Assembly: GCA_002686195.1 (NCBI GenBank)
Contig: NZAS01000072.1
Span: 3,163 to 8,414, forward strand
DNA length: 5,252 bases
Source: Candidatus Pacearchaeota archaeon
Lineage (GTDB): Archaea; Nanoarchaeota; Nanoarchaeia; Pacearchaeales; GW2011-AR1
Direction of reading: 5' to 3'
The notes below the pieces were generated by a model. That model saw nothing but the letters and a program-made list of their open reading frames with translations. It made no database searches and was not told where the DNA came from. Positions within the stretch are counted from its first letter, which is position 1; each line of letters starts with the position of its first letter. A program made the translations under genes and the position numbers. Shown in pieces: positions 1 through 4,660 of this stretch.

Positions 1-531
1 CCAGCCATATGTGTGAAGCATGATCTGCATGCCCATTAGTGGCGGTCTTTCATAGCCAGCCACTCTCCCCCGGACACTAATAATCTGGTGATCAGAAGGA
101 AAACCAGAATAAGTTAGTTCTTCGCCTATTTGAGGCAATTGCTGTCGCGGCTTAAACTTCATCGGCTCGACGCTTTTGAATTTTTTAGGTAGATAGAGAA
201 CAGCAAGATCTTGAAAAGGATTGGAATATATCACAATACCTAAATGTTTCTCAAACCCTCGCTCTACTTCGTACATTGTTCCTATTGGTTTGGGTGTAAC
301 ATGTTGGGCTGTAATTACCAACTGCATATCTTTGTAGACTACGACTGTCCCCGAGCCATGGCCTCCTTCGTGGTTATCGATGACTTTGACAGCGGCCGAC
401 CGAGCACGTTTTTCTACAACCGTCATGCGGCTATTGACGACATCACTGGTTAGCGATACATCGGGTGGCTCTTGCCCATACGCAGCTGCCGCCACACAAA
501 GCGCGCCCAAAAATACTAATAATCTATACAT
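1..531 (-). CDS. Secreted trypsin/HtrA-like serine protease, N-terminal part (runs off the left edge)
   Basis: The reading frame opens with ATG at 531-529 and stays open for 177 codons to base 1, so the C-terminus lies outside the window. Residues 1-19 (MYRLLVFLGALCVAAAAYG) look like a signal peptide with likely cleavage after AYG. Residues 57-79 hold the chymotrypsin-fold pattern GHGSG...LVITAQHVT, where His77 would be the catalytic His (family form: TAAHV). FQDLAVLYL (106-114) supplies catalytic Asp108. GEELTYSGFPSD (137-148) and the following RGRVAGYE match the HtrA/S1 stretch that precedes the nucleophile loop. The Ser (usually GxSGG) would come just after residue 177, so activity cannot be confirmed. 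A strong AAAGGAGG lies 9 bases upstream and overlaps the stop region of the VWA lipoprotein gene, so the two are probably co-translated. Expected location is periplasm or outside. The fold call is strong; the substrate is unknown. Confidence 0.88.
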   Translation of the reverse strand, partial: MYRLLVFLGALCVAAAAYGQEPPDVSLTSDVVNSRMTVVEKRARSAAVKVIDNHEGGHGSGTVVVYKDMQLVITAQHVTPKPIGTMYEVERGFEKHLGIVIYSNPFQDLAVLYLPKKFKSVEPMKFKPRQQLPQIGEELTYSGFPSDHQIISVRGRVAGYERPPLMGMQIMLHTYGW

Positions 532-540
532 GTTCAAGCG

Positions 541-548
541 CCTCCTTT
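541..548 (-). promoter_or_regulatory. Strong ribosome-binding site of the protease gene
   Basis: On the minus strand this reads AAAGGAGG, a near-perfect Shine-Dalgarno sequence 9 bases before the ATG at 531. Its first base belongs to the TAA stop codon (550-548) of the upstream lipoprotein gene, which suggests translational coupling. It fixes the protease start. Confidence 0.85.
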
Positions 549-2176
549 TATTGCCCTGTGTCGCCTGTATCTGCTGTGTCTCCTATTTCTTCGTCGCAGT
601 CGCCCCAAATAGCATAAGTGACATCTGTCGAACTTCCCTCGTCGGGGGGAATAGTAAATACAATAGCATTCAACACCTCGTCATACTCCCAATCGGTGGA
701 AGTGGTCCCGTCAGTAACTACTTCGATAGTTTCTTTTATCGGATCGTTTGAGAGATAATAAATTTGCGATGCTATCGTTTCGCGTGCAATTGTATCTAAT
801 TGTTCCCCCCAGTCAGTTGTACAGATAGACATAAAAGTCCCTGCCAACTCTGTTACTATGTCATAATAACCTTCGCCGTATTGTGCATAGCCGTTCGTAC
901 TGCTGCAGCCTGAGGGGTGGTCCCCTGCTACTGCGTGTGCTCCTACCAGCGCATTAGAACTGCGTTGGCTTCTTAATTCGTTCGCATAATCTACCGGAGA
1001 CATCGATGAAAAGTTGGGGGAAAAGTCTTCCTCATCTGAAACATAAATTACTACCAGCTTAGAATCGTGTCGTGAAAATGTTCCGCCGGCTTCGGCTTCG
1101 GCGCCGGCCTGCATCGCCCTATAGGCATAGTATAGGCCGGCCTCCAACGGGCTTCCGCTGGTGCCAATTTCATCGATGATGTCCTCTACTTCTCCGATTG
1201 GGTCAGTGGATACATTGGTCACAATAGCCCCCATTACAAATTCTTCACTGTCAGTAGTGATAAAAGCTATTTGAAAATCTGCCGCGGCCGCCGTGAATAC
1301 GTTGATAAAGAAATCAAAATTGTTCTTGAGGTTTGTTTGATTGCGACTCATTGAGCCAGAATTGTCGATGACAAACAAAATATCTGTCTTTACTGTTCCT
1401 AATTGTTCAAAGTTCTCCGTGATGTAGCCAGCGTACGCTCCATTGAGTGCGTCTTGGTTTGCGTTTACTACTGGGTTGATGGGATCATTAGAGGTTATCT
1501 CCAACCATGAACCGTCACTAACTAAATCGAGGGGCTCATAAAATATACGGATAGTATGTTGTAACCCGGGCGCAATATACCAAGGGAGAGCCCCAAACTC
1601 GTATTCATAATCTCCAATTGCAAAATCAACCGGGAGACTAGCAAAAAAATCAATGTTTGAGACTTGCAGATCGACATTGCCCACATTCTCTATGTGAACT
1701 TCTAGTTCGTCATCGCACCCTATTACCACGTCACCAAATTCGTAAGCGTCAGGCGTTACATTAATCACTGGAGCGTCTCCGCTTCCAAATATAGGAAGAG
1801 TGATAGTAGGATCTTCCTCATCGTTAGAATGAACTTTCACATTCGCTATATAAAACTCGTATGTATGAGGATCGAAGGTAACTTCAAAAGAAGTACTCTC
1901 TGCCGGCTCTAATTCTTCGGTTGCCAATTCAGAAAGAGAAAATGTTTCTTCGTTCGAAAGCTCCAAGTCCCCCAAATGAAGAGTGGCATTGCCCACGTTC
2001 GTAATGGTGAATGCGCCGGTTGCAGTGCCTCCCTGAGCGTCTATGTTACCGAAGCTATGGGATGATGGCTCAACTACAATTTCGGGGGCGTATTCGATAA
2101 TTTCAGCAACGCTGTAATCGCTGCATCCGTTCAGCGAAAAAATGGTCATTGCTAATAGCGCGTATAGCCGCCTCAC
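548..2176 (-). CDS. Lipoprotein with two Hydin/ASH-like Ig domains and a von Willebrand factor A domain
   Basis: The product has 542 residues and starts at GTG (2176-2174). Residues 1-18 form a lipoprotein signal with lipobox LNG-Cys18; Ser and Asp follow the Cys. Two repeats of the choice-of-anchor-D/ASH/Hydin type follow. The first (about 33-133) contains PSSHSFGNI, FTITNVGNATL, FEVTFDP and VHSND. The second (about 138-236) contains YEFGDVVIG, IENVGNVDL, IFYEP and ITSNDP. A VWA domain spans about 262-455: DILFVIDNSGSM carries the MIDAS DxSxS (Asp271, Ser273, Ser275), with Thr339 and the SDEED loop (Asp381) as probable further ligands. Cys424 and Cys452 may form a disulfide. Residues about 471-525 look like a further beta-sandwich, and the tail is DTADTGDTGQ. 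A surface-anchored, metal-dependent adhesion or binding role is inferred. There is no clear Shine-Dalgarno before the GTG. A protease gene follows after 16 bases. Confidence 0.93.
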   Translation of the reverse strand: MRRLYALLAMTIFSLNGCSDYSVAEIIEYAPEIVVEPSSHSFGNIDAQGGTATGAFTITNVGNATLHLGDLELSNEETFSLSELATEELEPAESTSFEVTFDPHTYEFYIANVKVHSNDEEDPTITLPIFGSGDAPVINVTPDAYEFGDVVIGCDDELEVHIENVGNVDLQVSNIDFFASLPVDFAIGDYEYEFGALPWYIAPGLQHTIRIFYEPLDLVSDGSWLEITSNDPINPVVNANQDALNGAYAGYITENFEQLGTVKTDILFVIDNSGSMSRNQTNLKNNFDFFINVFTAAAADFQIAFITTDSEEFVMGAIVTNVSTDPIGEVEDIIDEIGTSGSPLEAGLYYAYRAMQAGAEAEAGGTFSRHDSKLVVIYVSDEEDFSPNFSSMSPVDYANELRSQRSSNALVGAHAVAGDHPSGCSSTNGYAQYGEGYYDIVTELAGTFMSICTTDWGEQLDTIARETIASQIYYLSNDPIKETIEVVTDGTTSTDWEYDEVLNAIVFTIPPDEGSSTDVTYAIWGDCDEEIGDTADTGDTGQ

Positions 2177-2196
2177 ATAGTAACTATCTGGTAGAT

Positions 2197-2364
2197 CTAC
2201 TTTATGTCTTTAAACGCAACGAAGGATAATAAAAACATGTTCGCTACGGCGAGTATTTGGCCTTCGACGTGGCCATTCATACGCGCAAAAATTAACAGGA
2301 ATATATTAATAAGAATTCCCAGATAAGCGGCAAAAACAAAAACTCTATTTATATAACGCAACAC
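2197..2364 (-). CDS. Small two-span membrane protein, function unknown
   Basis: This 55-residue frame starts at GTG (2364-2362, directly after an in-frame TGA) and ends at TAG (2199-2197). It begins MLRYINRVFVF and has two hydrophobic stretches, about residues 8-27 and 37-51, joined by the short polar loop ARMNGHVEGQ. It ends in the charged FKDIK. It fills the only space between its neighbours: 10 bases after the upstream stop and 20 bases before the next start. That fit and the clean membrane pattern are the main reasons to call it a gene. No good Shine-Dalgarno sequence is present, so it may depend on coupling to the upstream gene. Two spans and small size would fit a holin-like or accessory inner-membrane protein, but nothing specific supports that. 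I do not recognise the family. Confidence 0.68.
   Translation of the reverse strand: MLRYINRVFVFAAYLGILINIFLLIFARMNGHVEGQILAVANMFLLSFVAFKDIK
2346..2353 (-). promoter_or_regulatory. Candidate T4-type late promoter (TATAAATA)
   Basis: The minus strand reads TATAAATA, the exact core of the T4-family late promoter, 169 bases before the VWA lipoprotein start. It falls inside the first codons of the small membrane protein gene, so if used it would drive the lipoprotein and protease without that gene. In AT-rich sequence this octamer can occur by chance, and no other evidence is available, so this is a weak call. Confidence 0.3.
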
Positions 2365-2374
2365 TCATAAGTAA

Positions 2375-2620
2375 CTATGCTGCAGAAATGATTTCTAAAT
2401 TAGAGGGCCCAAGCAACTCAGTTGTACCCTTTTTAAAATCGGTGACAAGTGCAGTGGGCAATAAGGCAAGTTGTCCGGGTTGGCTTTCTAAAAAGCATTC
2501 CAAAATAAGACCGTAAGAAACTTGCTCGACGCCATCCCAACCATAACGCGTTATTTTAACCAGATCGCCTTTCTTGACAGCCCACTCTATTCTAAAGCAG
2601 TGATCTGTTGGTTCATCCAT
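2375..2620 (-). CDS. Small SH3-like barrel-type protein, function unknown
   Basis: The product has 81 residues and an ATG start at 2620-2618. A strong GGAGG lies 7 bases upstream, inside the end of the preceding gene (34-base overlap), which decides the start over the nearby out-of-frame ATG at 2624. The core reads WAVKKGDLVKITRYGWDG...VSYGLILE (about 13-41). This is the KGDLV...YGLILE pattern of small SH3/KOW-like barrels found many times in marine phage genomes, and four other genes in this window share its outline. The segment after residue 50 (LALLPTALVTDF...) is hydrophobic but not a clear membrane span. The protein lacks a signal peptide and is probably cytoplasmic. Function is unknown; the barrel assignment is inferred from the motif only. 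Confidence 0.85.
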   Translation of the reverse strand: MDEPTDHCFRIEWAVKKGDLVKITRYGWDGVEQVSYGLILECFLESQPGQLALLPTALVTDFKKGTTELLGPSNLEIISAA

Positions 2621-3033
2621 TCATGGGCCTCCTTTTGAATTTTAAATTTAGGAGAGATAGGCGACATGTATCGACTTGTTCCGCTTTCCAAAAATGCCCA
2701 CTGCCATTGCCATTCCGACGCTTTGGAAAAAATGAGACCCCAGGAGAGGTTTAATTTTTTAAGGTCGCCGGTTAAATATTGTTGGATGACTCGTTTTTGG
2801 TCTAATAAAATTTTTTTTCTTGGATCTTCGGCCATTTCTTGCGATTCATCTGCTCTTAGCACCGTATACCGCATTTCCCGAAGCTTTTCGTTAAAATTTT
2901 TTTTGATTTCTTCCTCAAAGTGCTCCATCGCACCACTCTCACAATGCTCAAACGTCATAAACGGTGCCTTTGCACGTTTACCGCTCTTAAATAATTTATA
3001 TACATTCCAATTATAATTCAAAAGTTCCTCCAT
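2587..3033 (-). CDS. Phage-type hypothetical protein, 148 residues
   Basis: The longest frame starts at ATG 3033-3031 and gives 148 residues. A strong GGAGG (3031-3027) overlaps that ATG and is ideally placed for TTG at 3021-3019, which would give 144 residues beginning NYNWNVYKLFKSGKRAK, so the TTG may be the true start. The N-terminal NWNVYKLFKSGKRAKAP block and the C-terminal SEWQWQWAFLE...KEAHEWMNQQ block resemble, from memory, a family of unknown function common in marine tailed-phage contigs. The middle (about 35-80) is rich in Glu, Lys and Arg and probably helical. It has no signal peptide or membrane span. It overlaps the upstream gene by 23 bases and the downstream gene by 34. Three Trp residues in alternation (WQWQW) may form part of a beta-strand core. 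Function is unknown. Confidence 0.87.
   Translation of the reverse strand: MEELLNYNWNVYKLFKSGKRAKAPFMTFEHCESGAMEHFEEEIKKNFNEKLREMRYTVLRADESQEMAEDPRKKILLDQKRVIQQYLTGDLKKLNLSWGLIFSKASEWQWQWAFLESGTSRYMSPISPKFKIQKEAHEWMNQQITALE
2628..2632 (-). promoter_or_regulatory. Ribosome-binding site deciding the start at 2620
   Basis: GGAGG (minus strand, within AAAAGGAGG) lies 7 bases before the ATG at 2620 and inside the coding end of the upstream gene. It selects this ATG over the out-of-frame ATG at 2624-2622, which would be only 3 bases away. Confidence 0.75.
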
Positions 3034-3298
3034 CTATAGAATGCCAATCGTACATACCAATCACAATCGAAAATTTCAAGGACTCTTCCTCTAGATAATG
3101 GGGACTAGGCACTTCCGTAGGATCATCCAGGGTAGTCAGCCATTTCACTTCCCACATATATACGTCATCCTCTACCATATCGATATGTCGTGTACGATTG
3201 ATGAGAATACCAACCTGATCACCTAATTGATCAATGATAATATCCCCTACACATAGTATAACACGTTCAAGTTCTTCATTCAACCCTTTAATCACCAT
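3011..3298 (-). CDS. Small barrel-type protein, tandem paralogue of the next upstream gene
   Basis: The product has 95 residues and starts at ATG 3298-3296, 3 bases after the upstream stop. AGGA sits almost against the ATG and is better spaced for the GTG at codon 2, so the start may be one codon later. The core reads VGDIIIDQLGDQVGILINR...MWEVKWL (about 17-54), followed by P...YLEEESLKFSIVIGMYDWH. The adjacent upstream gene has the same order of landmarks (GDII, VLI-R, ED, W...W, Y-EE-L, I--G, H), so the pair looks like a tandem duplication. Here there is an extra N-terminal stretch of about 12 residues (MVIKGLNEELER). It has no signal peptide and is probably cytoplasmic. From memory such genes are frequent in marine phages. 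Their function is not known to me. Confidence 0.87.
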   Translation of the reverse strand: MVIKGLNEELERVILCVGDIIIDQLGDQVGILINRTRHIDMVEDDVYMWEVKWLTTLDDPTEVPSPHYLEEESLKFSIVIGMYDWHSIDGGTFEL

Positions 3299-3301
3299 AT
3301 C

Positions 3302-3526
3302 CTAACTATTTTTATGGTGTATAAAGATACCCTCTTGGATTAAAATTAACAAACCTTCTTCGGTGTAAGCGCCACATTGACGTGGTGTTTGAGCCTCCGA
3401 ACCGTTCCACCAGATGTTCCATGCCCACAAAGGACGTTCAGTGTCCTCTAAAACATTGAATCTATCGATAAGCACGCCAAATTCACTAACCACAGTGTGC
3501 ACAATAATATCGCCGCTTGACAGCAC
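3302..3526 (-). CDS. Small barrel-type protein, tandem paralogue of the next downstream gene
   Basis: The product has 74 residues. The start is GTG (3526-3524), because an in-frame TAA lies two codons upstream and no ATG precedes the conserved core. An out-of-frame ATG overlaps it (ATGTG). The core SGDIIVHTVVSEFGVLIDRF...AWNIWW (about 4-41) has the GD-I-I...G-V-L-I pattern of an SH3-like barrel. It is followed by YTEEGLLILIQEGIFIHH, which aligns by eye with YLEEESLKFSIVIGMYDWH of the downstream neighbour. There is no Shine-Dalgarno sequence, and the gene begins 3 bases after the upstream stop, so it probably relies on termination-reinitiation. A single Cys (about residue 51) is present. Function is unknown. 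Confidence 0.83.
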   Translation of the reverse strand: MLSSGDIIVHTVVSEFGVLIDRFNVLEDTERPLWAWNIWWNGSEAQTPRQCGAYTEEGLLILIQEGIFIHHKNS

Positions 3527-3529
3527 ATA

Positions 3530-3793
3530 TTAATTAGAGGGCATTTTAAACTTTATTCCTTTTCCGTCGTCTATGAAGCAATTGTCAGCGTAATAGGCAT
3601 ATTCTTCATCCGAAATTTCACTATCGAGATTAATCATGCAGGACGCCCATGGAAAATATACCATTTTTTCATAAGGATCGGCGTACAAAGACTTAGGATA
3701 AGACTCCTCATTCGCAGAGTTAGGAGGTATATACCAAAAAGAGGCCCCCACAGCCCCCGAAATAAAGGTGAACAACAACAATAAAAGCTTCAT
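3530..3793 (-). CDS. Small secreted protein, function unknown
   Basis: The product has 87 residues and an ATG start at 3793-3791, with AAGGAA 7 bases upstream. The N-terminus MKLLLLLFTFISGAVGA is a clear Sec signal peptide with likely cleavage near residue 17. The mature part is about 70 residues, begins SFWYIPPNSANEE, is rich in Tyr and acidic residues (EISDEEYAYYADN) and has just two Cys (52 and 72) that could pair in the periplasm. No lipobox and no second membrane span are seen. It is the third of the exported or envelope products in transcription order and lies between two barrel-type genes. I do not recognise the family. The signal peptide call is confident; any role is unknown. Confidence 0.85.
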   Translation of the reverse strand: MKLLLLLFTFISGAVGASFWYIPPNSANEESYPKSLYADPYEKMVYFPWASCMINLDSEISDEEYAYYADNCFIDDGKGIKFKMPSN

Positions 3794-3800
3794 TTTTTAA

Positions 3801-3806
3801 TTCCTT
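3801..3806 (-). promoter_or_regulatory. Ribosome-binding site of the secreted protein gene
   Basis: The minus strand reads AAGGAA, 7 bases before the ATG at 3793, in the 29-base gap after the upstream stop. It supports this start. Confidence 0.6.
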
Positions 3807-3822
3807 GGCATATAAATAGTGC

Positions 3823-4002
3823 CTATTTTTTGATTACGACGTAATGGCCATTATTTTCCACAACCACCCAAGAAAAAGCACCTTGTTTGGGAAATTGCAC
3901 GAGCATTAAGCCCGTATCATCATCGACTTGCCGAACAAGGCCCAAAGACCTTTTCATGGGAGAGAGATCTTTGATGAAATCACCAATTTTCGCGTTCGTC
4001 AT
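3823..4002 (-). CDS. Small SH3-like barrel-type protein
   Basis: The chosen start is ATG 4002-4000, giving 59 residues. It lies one base after the upstream stop (4006-4004), with CAAGG (4013-4009) about 6 bases before it inside the upstream gene. A longer frame from 4089 would overlap the upstream gene by more than 80 bases and add an unrelated-looking N-terminus, so it is rejected. The sequence begins MTNAKIGDFIKDLSP and continues LGLVRQVDDDTGLMLVQFP...FSWVVVENNGHYVVIKK. This is an alternating strand pattern typical of a small barrel, with GD-F-I and G-L-V landmarks like the other barrel genes here. It has no signal peptide. Comparable proteins are abundant in marine phage genomes, from memory; their role is unknown. 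Confidence 0.87.
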   Translation of the reverse strand: MTNAKIGDFIKDLSPMKRSLGLVRQVDDDTGLMLVQFPKQGAFSWVVVENNGHYVVIKK

Positions 4003-4003
4003 G

Positions 4004-4261
4004 TTATACCTTGATGCGGTCGATGATATAAGGGTGGTGATAGGACAGATCTTTATAGAGGCGCTTAAGCACCGACTTAGTAATTTCACCGATATCGTCC
4101 TTTACATCCTTGGACTTGAGGACTGTTTCAAGTTCCTTTTCGACAGCTTTCTTAAGATCTTTATCAAGTTCCTTTGAAATGAGCGTCTTGATTTCGTCTT
4201 TGTCCTTCTTGGACAATTCTTCAAGGATTATTTCTTTAAGGCGGTTTCGTGAAATTTGCAT
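4004..4261 (-). CDS. Charged helical phage-type protein, 85 residues
   Basis: The start is ATG 4261-4259, chosen because AGGAGA (4273-4268) lies 6 bases upstream. A longer frame from 4309 would run into the lipoprotein gene and add 16 unrelated residues. The product begins MQISRNRLKEIILEELSKKD, has a long Lys/Glu/Asp-rich, probably helical or coiled-coil middle (about 15-60: ISKELDKDLKKAVEKELE), and ends LYKDLSYHHPYIIDRIKV. The N-terminal [KQ]ISR-RLK-II-EEL motif and the LYKDLS-HHPYIIDRIK end are, from memory, recurrent in marine T4-like phage contigs, often as separate genes or modules. It has no Cys and no signal peptide. It could be a structural or scaffold-associated protein, but that is only a guess. 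Confidence 0.88.
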   Translation of the reverse strand: MQISRNRLKEIILEELSKKDKDEIKTLISKELDKDLKKAVEKELETVLKSKDVKDDIGEITKSVLKRLYKDLSYHHPYIIDRIKV

Positions 4262-4267
4262 TCGAAA

Positions 4268-4273
4268 TCTCCT
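4268..4273 (-). promoter_or_regulatory. Ribosome-binding site deciding the start at 4261
   Basis: AGGAGA on the minus strand lies 6 bases before the ATG at 4261, directly after the TAG (4277-4275) of the lipoprotein gene. It selects the 85-residue product over a 101-residue frame starting at 4309. Confidence 0.7.
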
Positions 4274-4274
4274 G

Positions 4275-4454
4275 CTAATAAATAGCTTGGTCTTCTGGAA
4301 AGGTCCCATCTTTTAGCGGGAGGGCCGCAACATTAACATCGGGGTTGGCGGTATCCGCGGAATCTTCGAATTCCGGTTTGCCGGGCTCACCATCCGGACC
4401 TTGCCACAGTGGCTCCAAGCCCAAGTTACATGCTGCTATAAGTAATATCCACAT
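4275..4454 (-). CDS. Tiny lipoprotein, 59 residues
   Basis: The frame starts at ATG 4454-4452, which overlaps the upstream TAA by one base (TAATG), and ends at TAG 4277-4275. GAGGAAGGA (minus strand) precedes it. The N-terminus MWILLIAAC gives a lipobox IAA-Cys9, but the signal is very short and has no Lys or Arg before the hydrophobic core. The mature protein would be about 51 residues: NLGLEPLWQGPDGEPGKP, then the acidic linker EFEDSADTANPDV, then NVAALPLKDGTFPEDQAIY. It is rich in Pro, Gly and Asp and probably unstructured. Coding is supported by the exact fit between its neighbours, the coupled start and the ribosome-binding site. The DSADTA stretch resembles the DTADTG tail of the VWA lipoprotein further downstream. 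Lysis-related (Rz1-like) or exclusion lipoproteins are possible analogues, with no direct support. Confidence 0.75.
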   Translation of the reverse strand: MWILLIAACNLGLEPLWQGPDGEPGKPEFEDSADTANPDVNVAALPLKDGTFPEDQAIY

Positions 4455-4660
4455 TATCCTTCCTCTATAGTATACAACAGTTTGAGGTGAGGCGCAAGGT
4501 TTGACGTCGTTTTTTTGGTTTTAAACCAATAGACCTCATATGTTGAAGGGGCGCCGGCGATGCTGATAATTACCCCCACATCGTTCATATCTGCATTCTC
4601 GATGCTTTCTACCTTTAAGTTTTCAAATGCCACCAAATCTCCTATTACATATTCGCTCAT
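4454..4660 (-). CDS. Small SH3-like barrel-type protein
   Basis: The product has 68 residues. Its ATG (4660-4658) overlaps the TGA of the upstream zinc-ribbon gene (ATGA junction, 4 bases), showing translational coupling. The sequence begins MSEYVIGDLVAFENLKVES and continues DVGVIISIAGAPSTYEVYWF...HLKLLYTIEEG. These are the GDLV...VGVII...YEVYW landmarks of a small SH3/KOW-type barrel and match the outline of four other genes in the window. It lacks a signal peptide, Cys and membrane spans, so it is probably cytoplasmic or a virion-associated minor protein. The gene ends by a one-base overlap with the next start (TAATG). The family is recognised only by pattern, and its function is unknown. 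Confidence 0.87.
   Translation of the reverse strand: MSEYVIGDLVAFENLKVESIENADMNDVGVIISIAGAPSTYEVYWFKTKKTTSNLAPHLKLLYTIEEG
4457..4465 (-). promoter_or_regulatory. Ribosome-binding site of the tiny lipoprotein gene
   Basis: The minus strand reads GAGGAAGGA just before TAATG, inside the last codons of the upstream barrel gene. It supports the TAATG-coupled start at 4454. Confidence 0.6.

Noticed and set aside
244..751. Two plus-strand frames (244-453 and 380-751)
   Set aside because: Both are antisense to the protease and lipoprotein genes, whose motifs are convincing. The products look random, with no ribosome-binding site.
1081..1156. GC-rich patch with GCCGGC inverted repeats (1085-1090 and 1103-1108)
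   Set aside because: It lies inside the VWA gene and encodes Ala/Glu/Gly-rich residues (GAEAEAGG). The repeats follow from codon choice for GAEAEAG, and no regulatory position is evident.
2197..2364. Calling the 55-residue two-span protein a holin
   Set aside because: Size and two spans fit, but no endolysin or spanin neighbour is visible and many small membrane proteins look the same.
2666..3016. Plus-strand frame of 116 codons
   Set aside because: Antisense to the 148-residue phage-type protein. The product is Ser/Phe-rich with no motif, as expected for a shadow frame.
4003..4309. Longer starts for two genes (4309 for the helical protein, 4089 for the barrel protein)
   Set aside because: Each would overlap its upstream gene extensively. 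Better starts with ribosome-binding sites exist at 4261 and 4002, exactly at the gene junctions.
3887..4316. Plus-strand frames 3887-4177 and 4110-4316
   Set aside because: Both are antisense to the helical protein and barrel gene. Their Ser/Leu/Phe-rich products are the complement of Lys/Glu-rich coding sequence.
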